DNA from: Blastococcus xanthinilyticus
Lineage (GTDB): Bacteria; Actinomycetota; Actinomycetes; Mycobacteriales; Geodermatophilaceae
Assembly (NCBI RefSeq): GCF_008124835.1
Contig: NZ_VNHW01000017.1
Location: 1 to 64,000 of the forward strand
Direction of reading: 5' to 3'
Length of the DNA: 64,000 nucleotides
Shown: positions 1 through 8,404 of the stretch, piece after piece
How the letters are laid out: each line of letters begins with the position of its first letter
Numbering within the stretch: position 1 is the first letter of the stretch
Made by a program: the position numbers and the translations under genes
The notes under the pieces: generated by a model
Seen by the model: only the letters and a program-made list of their open reading frames with translations
Told to the model about the DNA's origin: nothing
Databases searched by the model: none

Positions 1-72
1 AAACGCTGCCTCAAGCGCTACATCGCCCGCGAGCTCTACCGACGCCTCGAATCACCACCGCTCGCGGCTTGA
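1..72 (+). CDS. IS110-type transposase, C-terminal end (5' part outside window)
   Basis: The first 23 codons are open from the window edge and end at TGA 70-72. The visible tail, KRCLKRYIARELYRRL then ESPPLAA, resembles the basic C-terminal end of actinobacterial IS110-family transposases, which finish with an LKRYIARE-like helix. Only the tail is present, so the catalytic DEDD and Ser domains cannot be checked and the element may be intact or a remnant. IS110 elements lack long terminal inverted repeats, and none is seen here. The next gene starts about 50 bases downstream. Confidence 0.6.
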   Translation, partial: KRCLKRYIARELYRRLESPPLAA

Positions 73-122
73 CCCGTCATAGGAGCGTCCTGATCATCCG
101 GGGGTCAGGGCAGGATGCGGGG

Positions 123-1076
123 ATGGACCTGGCGGAGGTGGCCGACGAGCTGTACGCCGTTCCGCCCGAGGAGTTCATCGCGCTGCGCAAGGAGCGCCAG
201 GACGCCGCCCGGGCCGACGGCGACAAGGCGCTGGCCAAGCAGATCGGAGCGCTGCCCAAGCCCTCCACCCCGGCGTGGGTGTGCAACCTGCTGGTGCGCG
301 CGCACCGCGCCGAGATCGAGGGCCTGGTCGAGCTGGGCGACCTGCTGCGCGAGGCGCAGGACAATCTGGCCGGGGACGAGCTCAAGGCGCTCGACGTGCA
401 GCGGCGCCAGCTGCTGACCGCGCTCACCCGGCGGGCGCGGGCGGTGGCGTACGACGCCGGTCACCCGGTCAGCACCGCGGTCGCCACCCAGGTGGAGGAG
501 ACGCTGCGGGCGGCGATGTCCGACCCGGAGGCGGGGGAGGCGCTGCTGTCGGGACGGCTGACCGCGCCGATGTCCTACAGCGGCATGGGGGAGCTGACCG
601 GTCGCCCGAAGCTCCGCCTCGTCCCGCCGCCCCAGCCGGCCGCCGAGCCGCAGCGGGCGCCCGCCCGGCGCACCGCACCGAAGGGACCCGAGGCGGAGCC
701 CGCGGCCGAGCGCCGGCGGCGTGAGCAGGAGGAGCGGCAGCGCGCGGCCGAGGAGAAGCGGCAGCGGGAGCTGGCGGAGGCGCAGGCGGCCGCGGAGGAG
801 GCGTCCGCCGCCGCGGACGAGGCGGAGAGCGTGCTGGCGGAGCACCAGCGGCAGGTGGCGGAGCTCGCCGGGCGGCGCGCGGAGCTGGCGGCACGGGTGG
901 AGGAGCTGGCCGACCAGCTGGCCGACGCCGAGCGCGCGGCCGCCGACGCCGCCTCCGCGCTGAAGCGGGAGGAGCGCCGGCGGGCCGCGGCCGAACGCGA
1001 TGCCACGGACGCCGCCGAGGCCCGCGACCGCGCCCTCTCCCGCGTGGAGCACCTCGCGGGAACGGGCGGGAGCTGA
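123..1076 (+). CDS. Hypothetical protein with C-terminal Ala/Glu/Arg coiled coil
   Basis: A 317-residue protein. Residues 1-170 are helical and mostly uncharged in pattern; around residues 40-60 is the segment QIGALPKPSTPAWVCNLLVR, which I associate with conserved actinobacterial hypothetical proteins. From about residue 190 to the end it is a long Ala/Glu/Arg-rich stretch with heptad-like spacing, predicted to be an extended coiled coil. No signal peptide or membrane helix is seen. ATG 123 is preferred over an in-frame start 54 bases upstream because the conserved-looking region begins with MDLAEVADELY and the extra residues look random. Function is unknown; a structural or scaffolding role is only a guess. 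Confidence 0.75.
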   Translation: MDLAEVADELYAVPPEEFIALRKERQDAARADGDKALAKQIGALPKPSTPAWVCNLLVRAHRAEIEGLVELGDLLREAQDNLAGDELKALDVQRRQLLTALTRRARAVAYDAGHPVSTAVATQVEETLRAAMSDPEAGEALLSGRLTAPMSYSGMGELTGRPKLRLVPPPQPAAEPQRAPARRTAPKGPEAEPAAERRRREQEERQRAAEEKRQRELAEAQAAAEEASAAADEAESVLAEHQRQVAELAGRRAELAARVEELADQLADAERAAADAASALKREERRRAAAERDATDAAEARDRALSRVEHLAGTGGS

Positions 1077-1086
1077 CCCGCGGCGG

Positions 1087-1626
1087 TCAGCCCATCGTCT
1101 TCTGGCCGTCCAGGGACTCGCGCAGGATGTCGGCGTGCCCGGCGTGCTGCGCCGTCTCGGCCACGATGTGCAGGAACACCCGCCGGGCCGAGCGGACCGC
1201 GCCCGGCGGGAACCACGGCGCCTCCGGCAGCGGGTGGGCCAGGTCGAGGTCGGGCAGCGTGCGCACCAGGTCGTCGGTCCGCCGCGCCACCTCCTCGTAG
1301 CGGGCCAGGATGCCGGCGAGGGTCTCGTCGGGGCCCATGCGGAACTCCTCGCCCCAGGCCTCGACCTGGGCCGCGTCGTCGGCCGCCGTCATGGCCGACG
1401 TGCCCTCCAGGATGAAGTCCCCCCACGACTCCTCGGTGCCGGACACGTGCTTGACCAGCCCGCCGAGGGTCAGCTCGCTGGCGGTCGGCCGCTGCCGCGC
1501 CTGGTCGTCGGTGAGGCCCTGCACGGCGAACCGGAGGAAGTGCCGGTGGGTCGCGAGCGTCTCCAGCAGGTCGGCGCGCTCGCCGGTCAGGGTGGGCTGG
1601 TCGGGGAGGGTGCTCTGGCCGGTCAC
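1087..1626 (-). CDS. DinB-fold protein, DUF664 family (mycothiol-dependent type)
   Basis: A 179-residue four-helix DinB/DUF664 protein. The family binds a divalent metal through three histidines. Candidates here are His60 in GGLVKHVSG and the C-terminal cluster HIVAETAQHAGHAD (about residues 153-166). In actinobacteria many members use mycothiol for S-transfer or detoxification; the substrate here is unknown. GTG 1624-1626 is chosen because AAGGGA lies just upstream. The open frame continues upstream without a stop as far as the CAP-domain gene at 3309, but the intervening part is antisense to the WYL regulator and looks non-coding. The gene is divergent from that regulator across 90 bases, which suggests it is its target. 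Confidence 0.85.
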   Translation of the reverse strand: MTGQSTLPDQPTLTGERADLLETLATHRHFLRFAVQGLTDDQARQRPTASELTLGGLVKHVSGTEESWGDFILEGTSAMTAADDAAQVEAWGEEFRMGPDETLAGILARYEEVARRTDDLVRTLPDLDLAHPLPEAPWFPPGAVRSARRVFLHIVAETAQHAGHADILRESLDGQKTMG

Positions 1627-1716
1627 GGTGGATCCCTTCGTCAGGTGGTCGGTCAGGAACGACGCTAGGAGCCATTGGTGCCAGCGTCTGTCACCGATGC
1701 GGAAGACTCTTGACCC

Positions 1717-2676
1717 GTGGCCGACACCGGGAACCGCACGCTGCGCCTGCTCTCGCTCCTGCAGGCCCGCAGGCAGTGGCTGGGCGGTGAGCTCGCCGAC
1801 CGCCTGGGCGTCTCGCTGCGGACGCTGCGCCGCGACGTGGGGCGGCTGCGCGAGCTGGGCTACCCGGTGGAGGCCCAGCCCGGCGTCGACGGCGGCTACC
1901 GGCTGGCACCCGGCGCCGCGCTGCCCCCGCTGGTCCTCGACGACGACGAGGCGGTGGCCCTGACCGTCGGTTTGCAGGCGGCCGCGCAGACGGCGGTGAC
2001 CGGGATGGCCGAGGCGTCGGTGCGCGCGCTGACCAAGGTCGTCCAGGTGCTGCCGCCCCGGCTGCGTCACCGGGCCGACGCCCTGCGCGCCGTCACCGAC
2101 TCCGCGGCCTGGACCGCCCCGGGCGGCACGGTCGACCCCGGGGACCTCACGGTGGTCGCGCAGGCCTGCCGGGACACCGAGCGGCTGGTGTTCTCCTACA
2201 CGGCGGCCGACGGCACCGGCACCGACCGGTTCGTCGAACCGCACCGGCTCGTCGCGCTCGGGCGGCGCTGGTACCTCGTCGCCCACGACCTCGACCGGGG
2301 CGAGTGGCGGACCTTCCGGCTCGACCGGCTGACCGGGCCGCGCGCCACCGGCGCCCGCTTCGCCCCGCGCGCGCTGCCGGCCGAGGACGCCGCCGCCTTC
2401 GTGCGCGCCGCGCTCGGCGTCCGGGGGACGCAGGCCGCGGTGGAGGTCCTGGTCCACGCGCCGGCCGAGGAGGTGCGGCGGCGGATCGGCCGGTGGTCGT
2501 CGGTGGAGCCGGTCGACGACCGGCGCTGCCGGGTGCGCATGGAGTCCGACGACCTCGCCTGGCCGGCCTTCGCGCTCGGCGTCGCCGGCGCGGAGTGCAC
2601 CGTCGTCTCCCCGCCGGAGCTGCGCGACCTGCTGGGGGAGTGGGCGCAGCGGTTCGGCCGGGCCGCCACCGGCTGA
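1717..2676 (+). CDS. WYL-domain transcriptional regulator with N-terminal HTH
   Basis: A 319-residue DeoR-like WYL regulator. Residues 5-55 form a winged HTH (LLSLLQARRQWLGGELADRL followed by VSLRTLRRDVGRLRELGYPV). Residues about 140-235 form the WYL domain, with FSYTAADG and EPHRLVALGRRWYLVAHD typical of the fold. A WCX-like C-terminal domain follows. WYL domains usually sense small ligands or nucleic acids. The gene starts at GTG 1717 with no Shine-Dalgarno sequence. A GACTCT hexamer at 1705-1710, six bases upstream, suggests leaderless transcription. It is divergent from the DinB gene and probably controls it. Confidence 0.9.
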   Translation: MADTGNRTLRLLSLLQARRQWLGGELADRLGVSLRTLRRDVGRLRELGYPVEAQPGVDGGYRLAPGAALPPLVLDDDEAVALTVGLQAAAQTAVTGMAEASVRALTKVVQVLPPRLRHRADALRAVTDSAAWTAPGGTVDPGDLTVVAQACRDTERLVFSYTAADGTGTDRFVEPHRLVALGRRWYLVAHDLDRGEWRTFRLDRLTGPRATGARFAPRALPAEDAAAFVRAALGVRGTQAAVEVLVHAPAEEVRRRIGRWSSVEPVDDRRCRVRMESDDLAWPAFALGVAGAECTVVSPPELRDLLGEWAQRFGRAATG

Positions 2677-2704
2677 GCTCCGCCGTCCGCGGCGGCGACC
2701 GACC

Positions 2705-3309
2705 TCACGCGCAGGAGGGGCCGGCCGGGCGATCGGGTCCACCGGTGGGGTCTCCTCGGCCACCGGCGGCCGGTCGGCGTCCACCGTGCGCCCGAACTCC
2801 TGGGCCGCCCACACCGATCCGTCCGGCGCGCAGAACACCCCGACGCCCAGCCGGTCCCACCCCGGGTTCAGCACGTTCGCCCGGTGGCCGTCCGACCGCA
2901 TCCAGCCCACGTGGGCGACGCCTGCCGGCACCGGCCCCGAGGCGGTGAAGATGTTCTCGCCCAGCCCCCGGAAGCCCGACAGCGCCTCCCGGGAGAGCAC
3001 CTCCCGCACGTCCTGGTGCTCCAGCACCCCGCGCTCGGCCATGGCCGCGCTCCAGTCGCGGGCGACCCCGGCCAGCTCCTCGTTCCAGGCGACCGGCTCC
3101 AGGTCCCGGGCCCGGCGCTCGTCGTTGACCCGGTCGAAGATCTCCCGGGCGATCCGCTCCTCCGGGGCCGCGGCGTCGCCGGCCGCCGGCGGGGACTGGG
3201 GAGCCGGCGCGGTCCCCGATGCCGACGAGGGCGACGCGACGACGCAGCCGCTCGTCGAGAGGACGGCGGCGACCAGCGCCCCGAGCAGCGGAGCGGTGCG
3301 GCGGGCCAT
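2705..3309 (-). CDS. CAP/SCP-domain lipoprotein, 3' end disrupted or uncertain
   Basis: The N-terminus is a signal peptide with a possible lipid-attachment Cys22 (STSGC). Residues about 50-165 are a CAP (SCP/PR1-like) domain with the conserved RVNDERRARDLEPVAWNEEL start, a GENI motif and WMRSDGHRANVLNPGW. Such secreted proteins are common in actinobacteria; their activity is mostly unknown. In the reading frame from ATG 3309 there is no stop after the domain; the frame runs through antisense WYL sequence into the DinB gene, ending at 1087. A TGA at 2705-2707 lies one base out of frame and would give a natural end of about 201 residues (RPAGPSCA). I give that end and infer a one-base frameshift near 2710-2740. 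Confidence 0.7.
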
Positions 3310-3388
3310 GCCGCTGCGGTACCCGCTCCGGGCCGGCGGACCCCTGTACCGGACTGCACGGTGGGGGCGGCGGACCTAGCGTGTCGCC

Positions 3389-4192
3389 ATGGCCGCCCCC
3401 TCACGCGTCGCGATCGTCACCGGGTCGGAGTCGGGGATCGGCCGGGCCACCGCCGTCGCCCTGGCCGAGCAGGGCTGCGACGTCGGGATCACGTGGCACC
3501 GCGAGGAGCGCGCGGGGCAGGAGACCGCCGAGCAGGTGCGCGCGCTGGGCCGGCGGGCGGAGGTGCGGCACCTGGACCTCACCCGGCTGCCCGCGGCCGC
3601 TGACGTCGTCGACGAGCTGGCCGACGCCCTGGGCGGGGTGGACGTCCTGGTCAACGACGCCGGGACCGGGCACATGACGCCGCTGCTGGAACTGGACCTC
3701 GCCACCTGGCGCGAGGTGCTGGCGACCGACCTCGACGGTGCCTTCCTCTGCCTGCAGCGCGCGGCCCGGCGGATGGTCGCCGCCGGGAACGGCGGCCGGA
3801 TCGTGAACATCACCAGCGTCCACGAGCACCAGCCGCGCGTCGGCGCGGCGGCCTACTGCGCGGCGAAGGGGGGCCTGGGGCTGCTGACCCGGGTCGCCGC
3901 GCTCGAGCTGGCCGAGCACGGGATCACCGTCAACGCGGTGGCGCCGGGGGAGATCGCCACCCCGATGACCGGACAGGAGGACGAGGACCCGGACGCCCCG
4001 GGGCACGAGCGGCCGGGCGTCCCGCTGCGCCGGCCGGGGGACGCCCGGGAGGTCGCCGCCGTCGTCGCCTTCCTCGCCTCGCCGGCGGCCGGCTACGTCA
4101 CCGGGGCGTCCTGGGCCGTGGACGGCGGAATGCTGCAGATGGGGCCGATGGCCGGCTCGCACCTGGAGCGCGACGACTGGCGCCGCGGCTGA
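3389..4192 (+). CDS. SDR family NAD(P)-dependent oxidoreductase
   Basis: A 267-residue classical short-chain dehydrogenase. The cofactor motif TGSESGIG is at 11-18, VNDAG (instead of the usual NNAG) at 88-92, catalytic Ser143, Tyr156 and Lys160 in YCAAK, and the typical NAVAPGEIATPM loop after it. The C-terminus SWAVDGGMLQMGP is the usual family end. The substrate is not predictable; glucose-1-dehydrogenase-like and 3-oxoacyl-reductase-like members share this layout. The start ATG 3389 has a TAGCGT hexamer six bases before it and CTGCAC 17 bases further up, consistent with a leaderless transcript. It converges with the GGDEF gene with only two bases between the stops. Confidence 0.9.
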   Translation: MAAPSRVAIVTGSESGIGRATAVALAEQGCDVGITWHREERAGQETAEQVRALGRRAEVRHLDLTRLPAAADVVDELADALGGVDVLVNDAGTGHMTPLLELDLATWREVLATDLDGAFLCLQRAARRMVAAGNGGRIVNITSVHEHQPRVGAAAYCAAKGGLGLLTRVAALELAEHGITVNAVAPGEIATPMTGQEDEDPDAPGHERPGVPLRRPGDAREVAAVVAFLASPAAGYVTGASWAVDGGMLQMGPMAGSHLERDDWRRG

Positions 4193-4194
4193 GT

Positions 4195-5124
4195 TCAGGC
4201 CCTGCGGCGGTCGGCCTTGTTCCGGTAGAGCTGCGCGTCCGCGCGCGCCAGGAGCGAGGTCACGGTGTCCCCGGGACGGGCGCCGGCCACCCCGGTCGTC
4301 CAGCGGAACGGATGGGTGGACTCCAGCGCGGCCATCAGCTCGGCCGCGGCCGCCTCGGACGTGTCCGGGAGGCAGAGGACGAACTCGTCGCCGCCGTACC
4401 GCCCCAGCAGGTCCCCCCGGCGCAACCGCCCGGTCCAGCCGGCCGCGAGGTCGCGCAGCAGCGCATCGCCCGCGACGTGGCCGTCGCGGTCGTTGACCTC
4501 CTTGAAGTCGTCGAGGTCGAGGATCGCCACGGCCATCGGCGTACCGGTGCGCGCGGCCTGCGCCAGCTGCCGGGAGGTGTGCTCCTCCCAGGCCCGCCGG
4601 TTCGCCACCCCGGTCAGCGGATCGGTACCGGCGGCGGTCCGCAGCCGCCGGGCCAGCCGCCCCTGCACCTCGGTCAGCACCGCCACCGCCGCCACGACCG
4701 GCAGCCAGGCCGGGAGGAATCCGCCGGGGGCGGCGGCCCACGCGCCCGCGCTGGCGGCCACGATCAGCAGCGCCGCGTGCGCCCGGGCGGCGGGCAACGA
4801 CAGGAAGTGCGCCGCGTACATCCCGGCGGCGAGCTGGGCCGGGCCGAGCCCGACGATCCCCACGGCGGTGGCCGACCGCCAGGCCAGCAGGCCGATGAGC
4901 ACGGCGAACGCGGCCACCCCGGCGTGCAGCGCCCACGGCGGCACCCGCCCGGCCGCCCACGCGAGGGCCGCACCGGTGACCAGGCCGACCGCGCCCAGCA
5001 CCCACAGCAGACCGACCGGGGTCCCCGGGGCCATCGGCACCGCCGCGCCTCCCCAGCACAGCGCCCCGGCGACGAGGTACAGCAGTGCCAGGAGCGCGGC
5101 GGGGGTCCGTCCTCCGCCGTGCAC
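4195..5124 (-). CDS. Membrane diguanylate cyclase (GGDEF domain)
   Basis: A protein of 309 residues from GTG 5124. The first about 140 residues hold five or six hydrophobic helices, with no recognisable sensory family. The C-terminal half is a GGDEF domain: DPLTGVANRRAWEE, DLDDFKEVNDRDGHVAGD, the intact active-site loop RYGGDEFVLCLPD, and a C-terminal ADAQLYRNK motif. It should make cyclic di-GMP from GTP at the membrane. No EAL domain follows and no clear RxxD inhibitory site is seen. GTG 5124 is preferred to the upstream ATG at 5187 because GGGGAGGTGG lies directly before it and the membrane region starts right after. Confidence 0.9.
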   Translation of the reverse strand: MHGGGRTPAALLALLYLVAGALCWGGAAVPMAPGTPVGLLWVLGAVGLVTGAALAWAAGRVPPWALHAGVAAFAVLIGLLAWRSATAVGIVGLGPAQLAAGMYAAHFLSLPAARAHAALLIVAASAGAWAAAPGGFLPAWLPVVAAVAVLTEVQGRLARRLRTAAGTDPLTGVANRRAWEEHTSRQLAQAARTGTPMAVAILDLDDFKEVNDRDGHVAGDALLRDLAAGWTGRLRRGDLLGRYGGDEFVLCLPDTSEAAAAELMAALESTHPFRWTTGVAGARPGDTVTSLLARADAQLYRNKADRRRA

Positions 5125-5252
5125 CGCGCCACCTCCCCGTTCTCCGCATCCTGCCGCCGTCCCATCGGCACCTCCCGGGTGGGCCACGGCAGCGAACCCC
5201 CGCAGGTCACCCGCACGGGTGAGGGGAGCCGTCCCGGGGCACAGGGGCCTGC

Positions 5253-6383
5253 GTGGATGATCTCGCCCCCGGCCCCCCGGTTCCCGCGGGCAGCACCCTG
5301 GGCGTCGAGGAGGAGTTCCACCTCGTCGACCCGGAGACCTTCCGGCTGGCGCCCAGCCCCGGGCTGGCCGCCGCCGCGCTGGCGGGGGAGTTCGGTGCGC
5401 GGGTGCACCCGGAGATCACCACGACGCAGCTGGAGACGGCCACCGGCGTCTGCCGGACCCTGACCGAGGTGCGCGACGAGCTCGCGGCCACCCGGGCGGA
5501 GGCGCGGGCGGCCGCGGCGGGCGCCGGGGTGGTGCTGCTCCCGGCCTCCACGCACCCCTTCGCGGGCTGGCGCGAGCAGGTCATCACCCCGGGCCCCCGC
5601 TACGAGGCCATGGTCGAGCGCTGGGCGGGGCTGGCGCAGCGGCAGGACATCTGCGGCTGCCACGTGCACGTGGGCGTGCCCGACCTGGACACGGCGGTGG
5701 CCGTGCTGGACCGGGTGCGGCCCTACCTCCCGGTGCTGCTGGCGATGACCGGCAGCTCGCCGTTCCACGACGGCGCCGACACCGGCTACGAGAGCTACCG
5801 GACCCTGCAGTGGGGCCGCTGGCCGCACACCGGGATCCCGGAGCTCCAGGGCTCCGCGGACCGCTTCCGGGCGGTGGTGACCGGGCTGGTCGCGGCCGGT
5901 GTCATCGGCGACGCCTCCCACCTGTACTGGGACGTCCGGCCGTCGTCGCACCTGCCGACCCTGGAGTTCCGGCTGGCCGACGTCTGCACCGATGTGGACG
6001 ACGTCGTGCTGCACGCCGCGCTGGTCCGCTCACTGGTGCGGGTGCTGGCCGCGCGGGCGGAGCGGGACGAGCCGGTGCCCGAGGTGCGCACGGAGCTGCT
6101 GCGGGCCGCCCGCTGGCGGGCCGCTCGCGACGGGCTCGGCGGGCAGCTGTTCGACCCGGTCACGGGCGCGCTGGTCGACGGCCGCACCGCCGTGGCGGGG
6201 CTGCTGGCCGAGCTCGCCGACGACCTGGCCGACGCCGGCGAGGAGGACGACGTCCGCGCGCTGGTGCGGCAGCTGCTCGGCCGGGGTACCTCCGCGACGC
6301 GCCAGCGCGCGACGTTCCGGCGCACCGGCGACCTGCGGGAGGTGGCCGCGACGATCGTCCGGGAGGGGAGCGCGCATGGCTGA
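5253..6383 (+). CDS. Carboxylate-amine ligase, YbdK/GCS2 family
   Basis: A 376-residue member of the glutamate-cysteine-ligase-2 superfamily (YbdK type). The N-terminal ATP/metal motif GVEEEFHLVDPET is at about residues 14-26. QRQDICGCHVHVGVPD and the substrate-site region YESYRTLQWGRWPHTG are characteristic. E. coli YbdK has weak glutamate-cysteine ligase activity, but mycothiol-making actinobacteria do not make glutathione, so the real substrates are unknown. Its stop overlaps the next start by eight bases (ATGGCTGA), implying translational coupling to the erythromycin-esterase-like gene. Confidence 0.88.
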   Translation: MDDLAPGPPVPAGSTLGVEEEFHLVDPETFRLAPSPGLAAAALAGEFGARVHPEITTTQLETATGVCRTLTEVRDELAATRAEARAAAAGAGVVLLPASTHPFAGWREQVITPGPRYEAMVERWAGLAQRQDICGCHVHVGVPDLDTAVAVLDRVRPYLPVLLAMTGSSPFHDGADTGYESYRTLQWGRWPHTGIPELQGSADRFRAVVTGLVAAGVIGDASHLYWDVRPSSHLPTLEFRLADVCTDVDDVVLHAALVRSLVRVLAARAERDEPVPEVRTELLRAARWRAARDGLGGQLFDPVTGALVDGRTAVAGLLAELADDLADAGEEDDVRALVRQLLGRGTSATRQRATFRRTGDLREVAATIVREGSAHG

Positions 6384-7671
6384 TCGGGAGCTGCGGCAGA
6401 TCCGGGAGCTCGCGCGGCCGCTGCGGGGGCCGGCCGACCTCGACCCGCTGCTCGACCGGGTCGGCGACGCCCGCGTGGTGGCGATCGGGGAGGCCAGCCA
6501 CGGCACGCACGAGTACTACGCCTGGCGCGCGGCGCTCACCCGGCGGCTGATCGAGGAGCACGGCTTCGGCCTCGTGGCCGTGGAGGGTGAGTGGCCCGAC
6601 TGCTACCGGGTCAACCGCAGCGTGCGGCTGCGTGCGGACGCCGACGAGGACCCGCGCAACGCGCTCGACGCCTTCTCCCGGTGGCCCACCTGGATGTGGG
6701 CCAACGACGACGTCGCCGACTTCTGCCGCTGGCTGCGGCAGCACAACGCCGGGCTGCCGGAGGACCGGAGGGTCGGCTTCTACGGCCTCGACGTCTACAG
6801 CCTCTGGGACTCCATGCACGCGCTGGTCGACTGGCTGGCCGAGCACGAGCCCGGCCACGTCGACCAGGCGAAGGCGGCGCTGGCCTGCTTCGAGCCGTTC
6901 GGCGAGGACGGCGCCGAGTACGCCTTCGCCAGCCGCTTCGCGCCCACCTCCTGCGAGCAGGCAGCCGTGGAGCTGCTGCGCTCGCTGTGCGCCGAGCGCG
7001 GCCGGGCGGAGGCGGCGATCGACGCCGAGGCCCGTTTCTCGGCCGAGCAGAACGCGGCGGTGGTGGTCGACGCCGAGCGCTACTACCGCGCCATGGTCCG
7101 CGGCTCCGCGGAGTCCTGGAACGTCCGCGACGTGCACATGGTGGACACCCTGGACCGGCTGCTCGAGCACACCGGCCGCCGGGCCGTGGTCTGGGAGCAC
7201 AACACGCACATCGGCGATGCGCGGGCCACCGACATGGCCGACGCCGGGATGACCAACGTCGGGCAGCTGCTGCGCGAGCGGCACGGCACGGATGACGTCG
7301 TCCTGGTGGGGTTCGGCGGGTACCGCGGCGGGGTGGTCGCGGGCCGGGAGTGGGGCGCGCAGATGGAGCGGATGCCGGTGCCCCCGGCCCGGGCCGGGAG
7401 CCTGGAGGACCGGATCCACGACGCAGTCGGCGAGGACGCGCTGTTCCTCTTCCCGCGGGACGGCAGGCCGGAGTGGCTCGACCGGCGGCTGGACCACCGG
7501 GCGATCGGCGTCGTCTACCGGCCGGAGCGGGAGCGGTGGGGGAACTACGTGCCCACGGTGCTGGGCGAGCGGTACGACGCCTTCCTCTACCTGGACGACA
7601 CCACGCCGCTGCGGCCGCTGCACCTCGAACACGCCGACGAGCACGTGCCCGCCGCGGCGTTCGGGGCCTGA
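6376..7671 (+). CDS. Erythromycin esterase family protein
   Basis: A 431-residue protein of the erythromycin esterase (Ere) superfamily. The N-terminal motif GEASHGTHEYY, with Glu39 and His42, matches the Ere active-site segment. VAVEGEWPDCYRVN, the WMWANDDV region and WEHNTHIGDARATDM near residue 275 are also typical. EreA/EreB hydrolyse the macrolide lactone, but most chromosomal members have no shown antibiotic role; some are fused or linked to phosphoribosyltransferases. Here it follows a YbdK ligase with an eight-base overlap and precedes a hydrolase by two bases, so the three genes form one operon. I would not call it a resistance gene without an assay. Confidence 0.88.
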   Translation: MADRELRQIRELARPLRGPADLDPLLDRVGDARVVAIGEASHGTHEYYAWRAALTRRLIEEHGFGLVAVEGEWPDCYRVNRSVRLRADADEDPRNALDAFSRWPTWMWANDDVADFCRWLRQHNAGLPEDRRVGFYGLDVYSLWDSMHALVDWLAEHEPGHVDQAKAALACFEPFGEDGAEYAFASRFAPTSCEQAAVELLRSLCAERGRAEAAIDAEARFSAEQNAAVVVDAERYYRAMVRGSAESWNVRDVHMVDTLDRLLEHTGRRAVVWEHNTHIGDARATDMADAGMTNVGQLLRERHGTDDVVLVGFGGYRGGVVAGREWGAQMERMPVPPARAGSLEDRIHDAVGEDALFLFPRDGRPEWLDRRLDHRAIGVVYRPERERWGNYVPTVLGERYDAFLYLDDTTPLRPLHLEHADEHVPAAAFGA

Positions 7672-7673
7672 CC

Positions 7674-8348
7674 GTGCCCGCTTCCGCCGCGTCCGGCCGC
7701 CTCGACAGCCGTCCGCCGGCCGCGCCGCCGGTCGATCCCTGGCCGGCCGGCGTCCACGCGCTGGAGCTCGGCGGGGGAGCGGAGGTGCTCCTCGCCGTTC
7801 CCCCGGGGGAGCCGGCGCCCCGCCCGCTGCTGGTCTTCTTCCACGGCGCGGGCGGGGAGCCGGCGCAGAGCCTCGCGGCGGTCGGCCCCATGGCCGCCGA
7901 ACGCGGTGTGCTGGTGCTCGCCCCGCGTTCGGGCGCGGCGACCTGGGACCTGATCTCCGGCCGGCTCGGCCGGGACGTCGCGGTCCTCGACGCCGCGCTC
8001 GCGCAGCTCGGCGCGCACGTGGCCGTCTCGCGGTCGGCGGTCGGCGGCTTCTCCGACGGCGCCTCCTACGCGTTGTCGCTCGGGCCGGCCAACGGCGATC
8101 TCTTCGACGCCGTGCTGGCCTTCTCCCCGGGGTTCGCCGGTCCGCCGGTGCAGGTCGGCACACCACGCATCTGGATCACCCACGGCACCGGCGACCGGGT
8201 GCTGCCGGTCGACCGCTGCGGCCGCCGGCTGGCGGCGGCGTTCGACGCGTCGGCCTACGCGGTCACCTACGACGAGTTCGACGGCGGGCACGTGGTCCGC
8301 CCTGAGGGCGTGGCCACGGCGCTGGGCTGGTGGCTGGGTACCTCGTGA
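7674..8348 (+). CDS. Alpha/beta-hydrolase, phospholipase/carboxylesterase-like
   Basis: A 224-residue alpha/beta hydrolase. LLVFFHGAGGEP (about 52-63) forms the oxyanion region, the nucleophile is Ser127 in GGFSDGAS, and WITHGTGDRVLPVD supplies the acidic residue. The His is in DGGHVV near the C-terminus. The lengths between motifs match the phospholipase/carboxylesterase (YpfH-like) group. GTG 7674 lies two bases after the stop of the erythromycin-esterase-like gene, so it is the third gene of that operon. A strong hairpin follows at 8363-8397. Confidence 0.85.
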   Translation: MPASAASGRLDSRPPAAPPVDPWPAGVHALELGGGAEVLLAVPPGEPAPRPLLVFFHGAGGEPAQSLAAVGPMAAERGVLVLAPRSGAATWDLISGRLGRDVAVLDAALAQLGAHVAVSRSAVGGFSDGASYALSLGPANGDLFDAVLAFSPGFAGPPVQVGTPRIWITHGTGDRVLPVDRCGRRLAAAFDASAYAVTYDEFDGGHVVRPEGVATALGWWLGTS

Positions 8349-8362
8349 GCCGGGCTCACACA

Positions 8363-8397
8363 CACCGGCGGGACGGTCGACGTCCGTCCCGCCGGTG
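8363..8397. terminator. Bidirectional hairpin terminator
   Basis: A perfect 13-bp inverted repeat (arms 8363-8375 and 8385-8397) with a nine-base loop sits between the convergent hydrolase and NADH dehydrogenase genes. There is no U-tract, as is common in GC-rich actinobacteria, so termination is inferred from position and stem strength. Confidence 0.75.
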
Positions 8398-8404
8398 CGC
8401 GAAC

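Noticed and set aside
6376..7671. Calling the erythromycin-esterase-like gene a macrolide resistance gene
   Set aside because: The superfamily is broad and mostly uncharacterised; operon context with a ligase and hydrolase does not suggest resistance.
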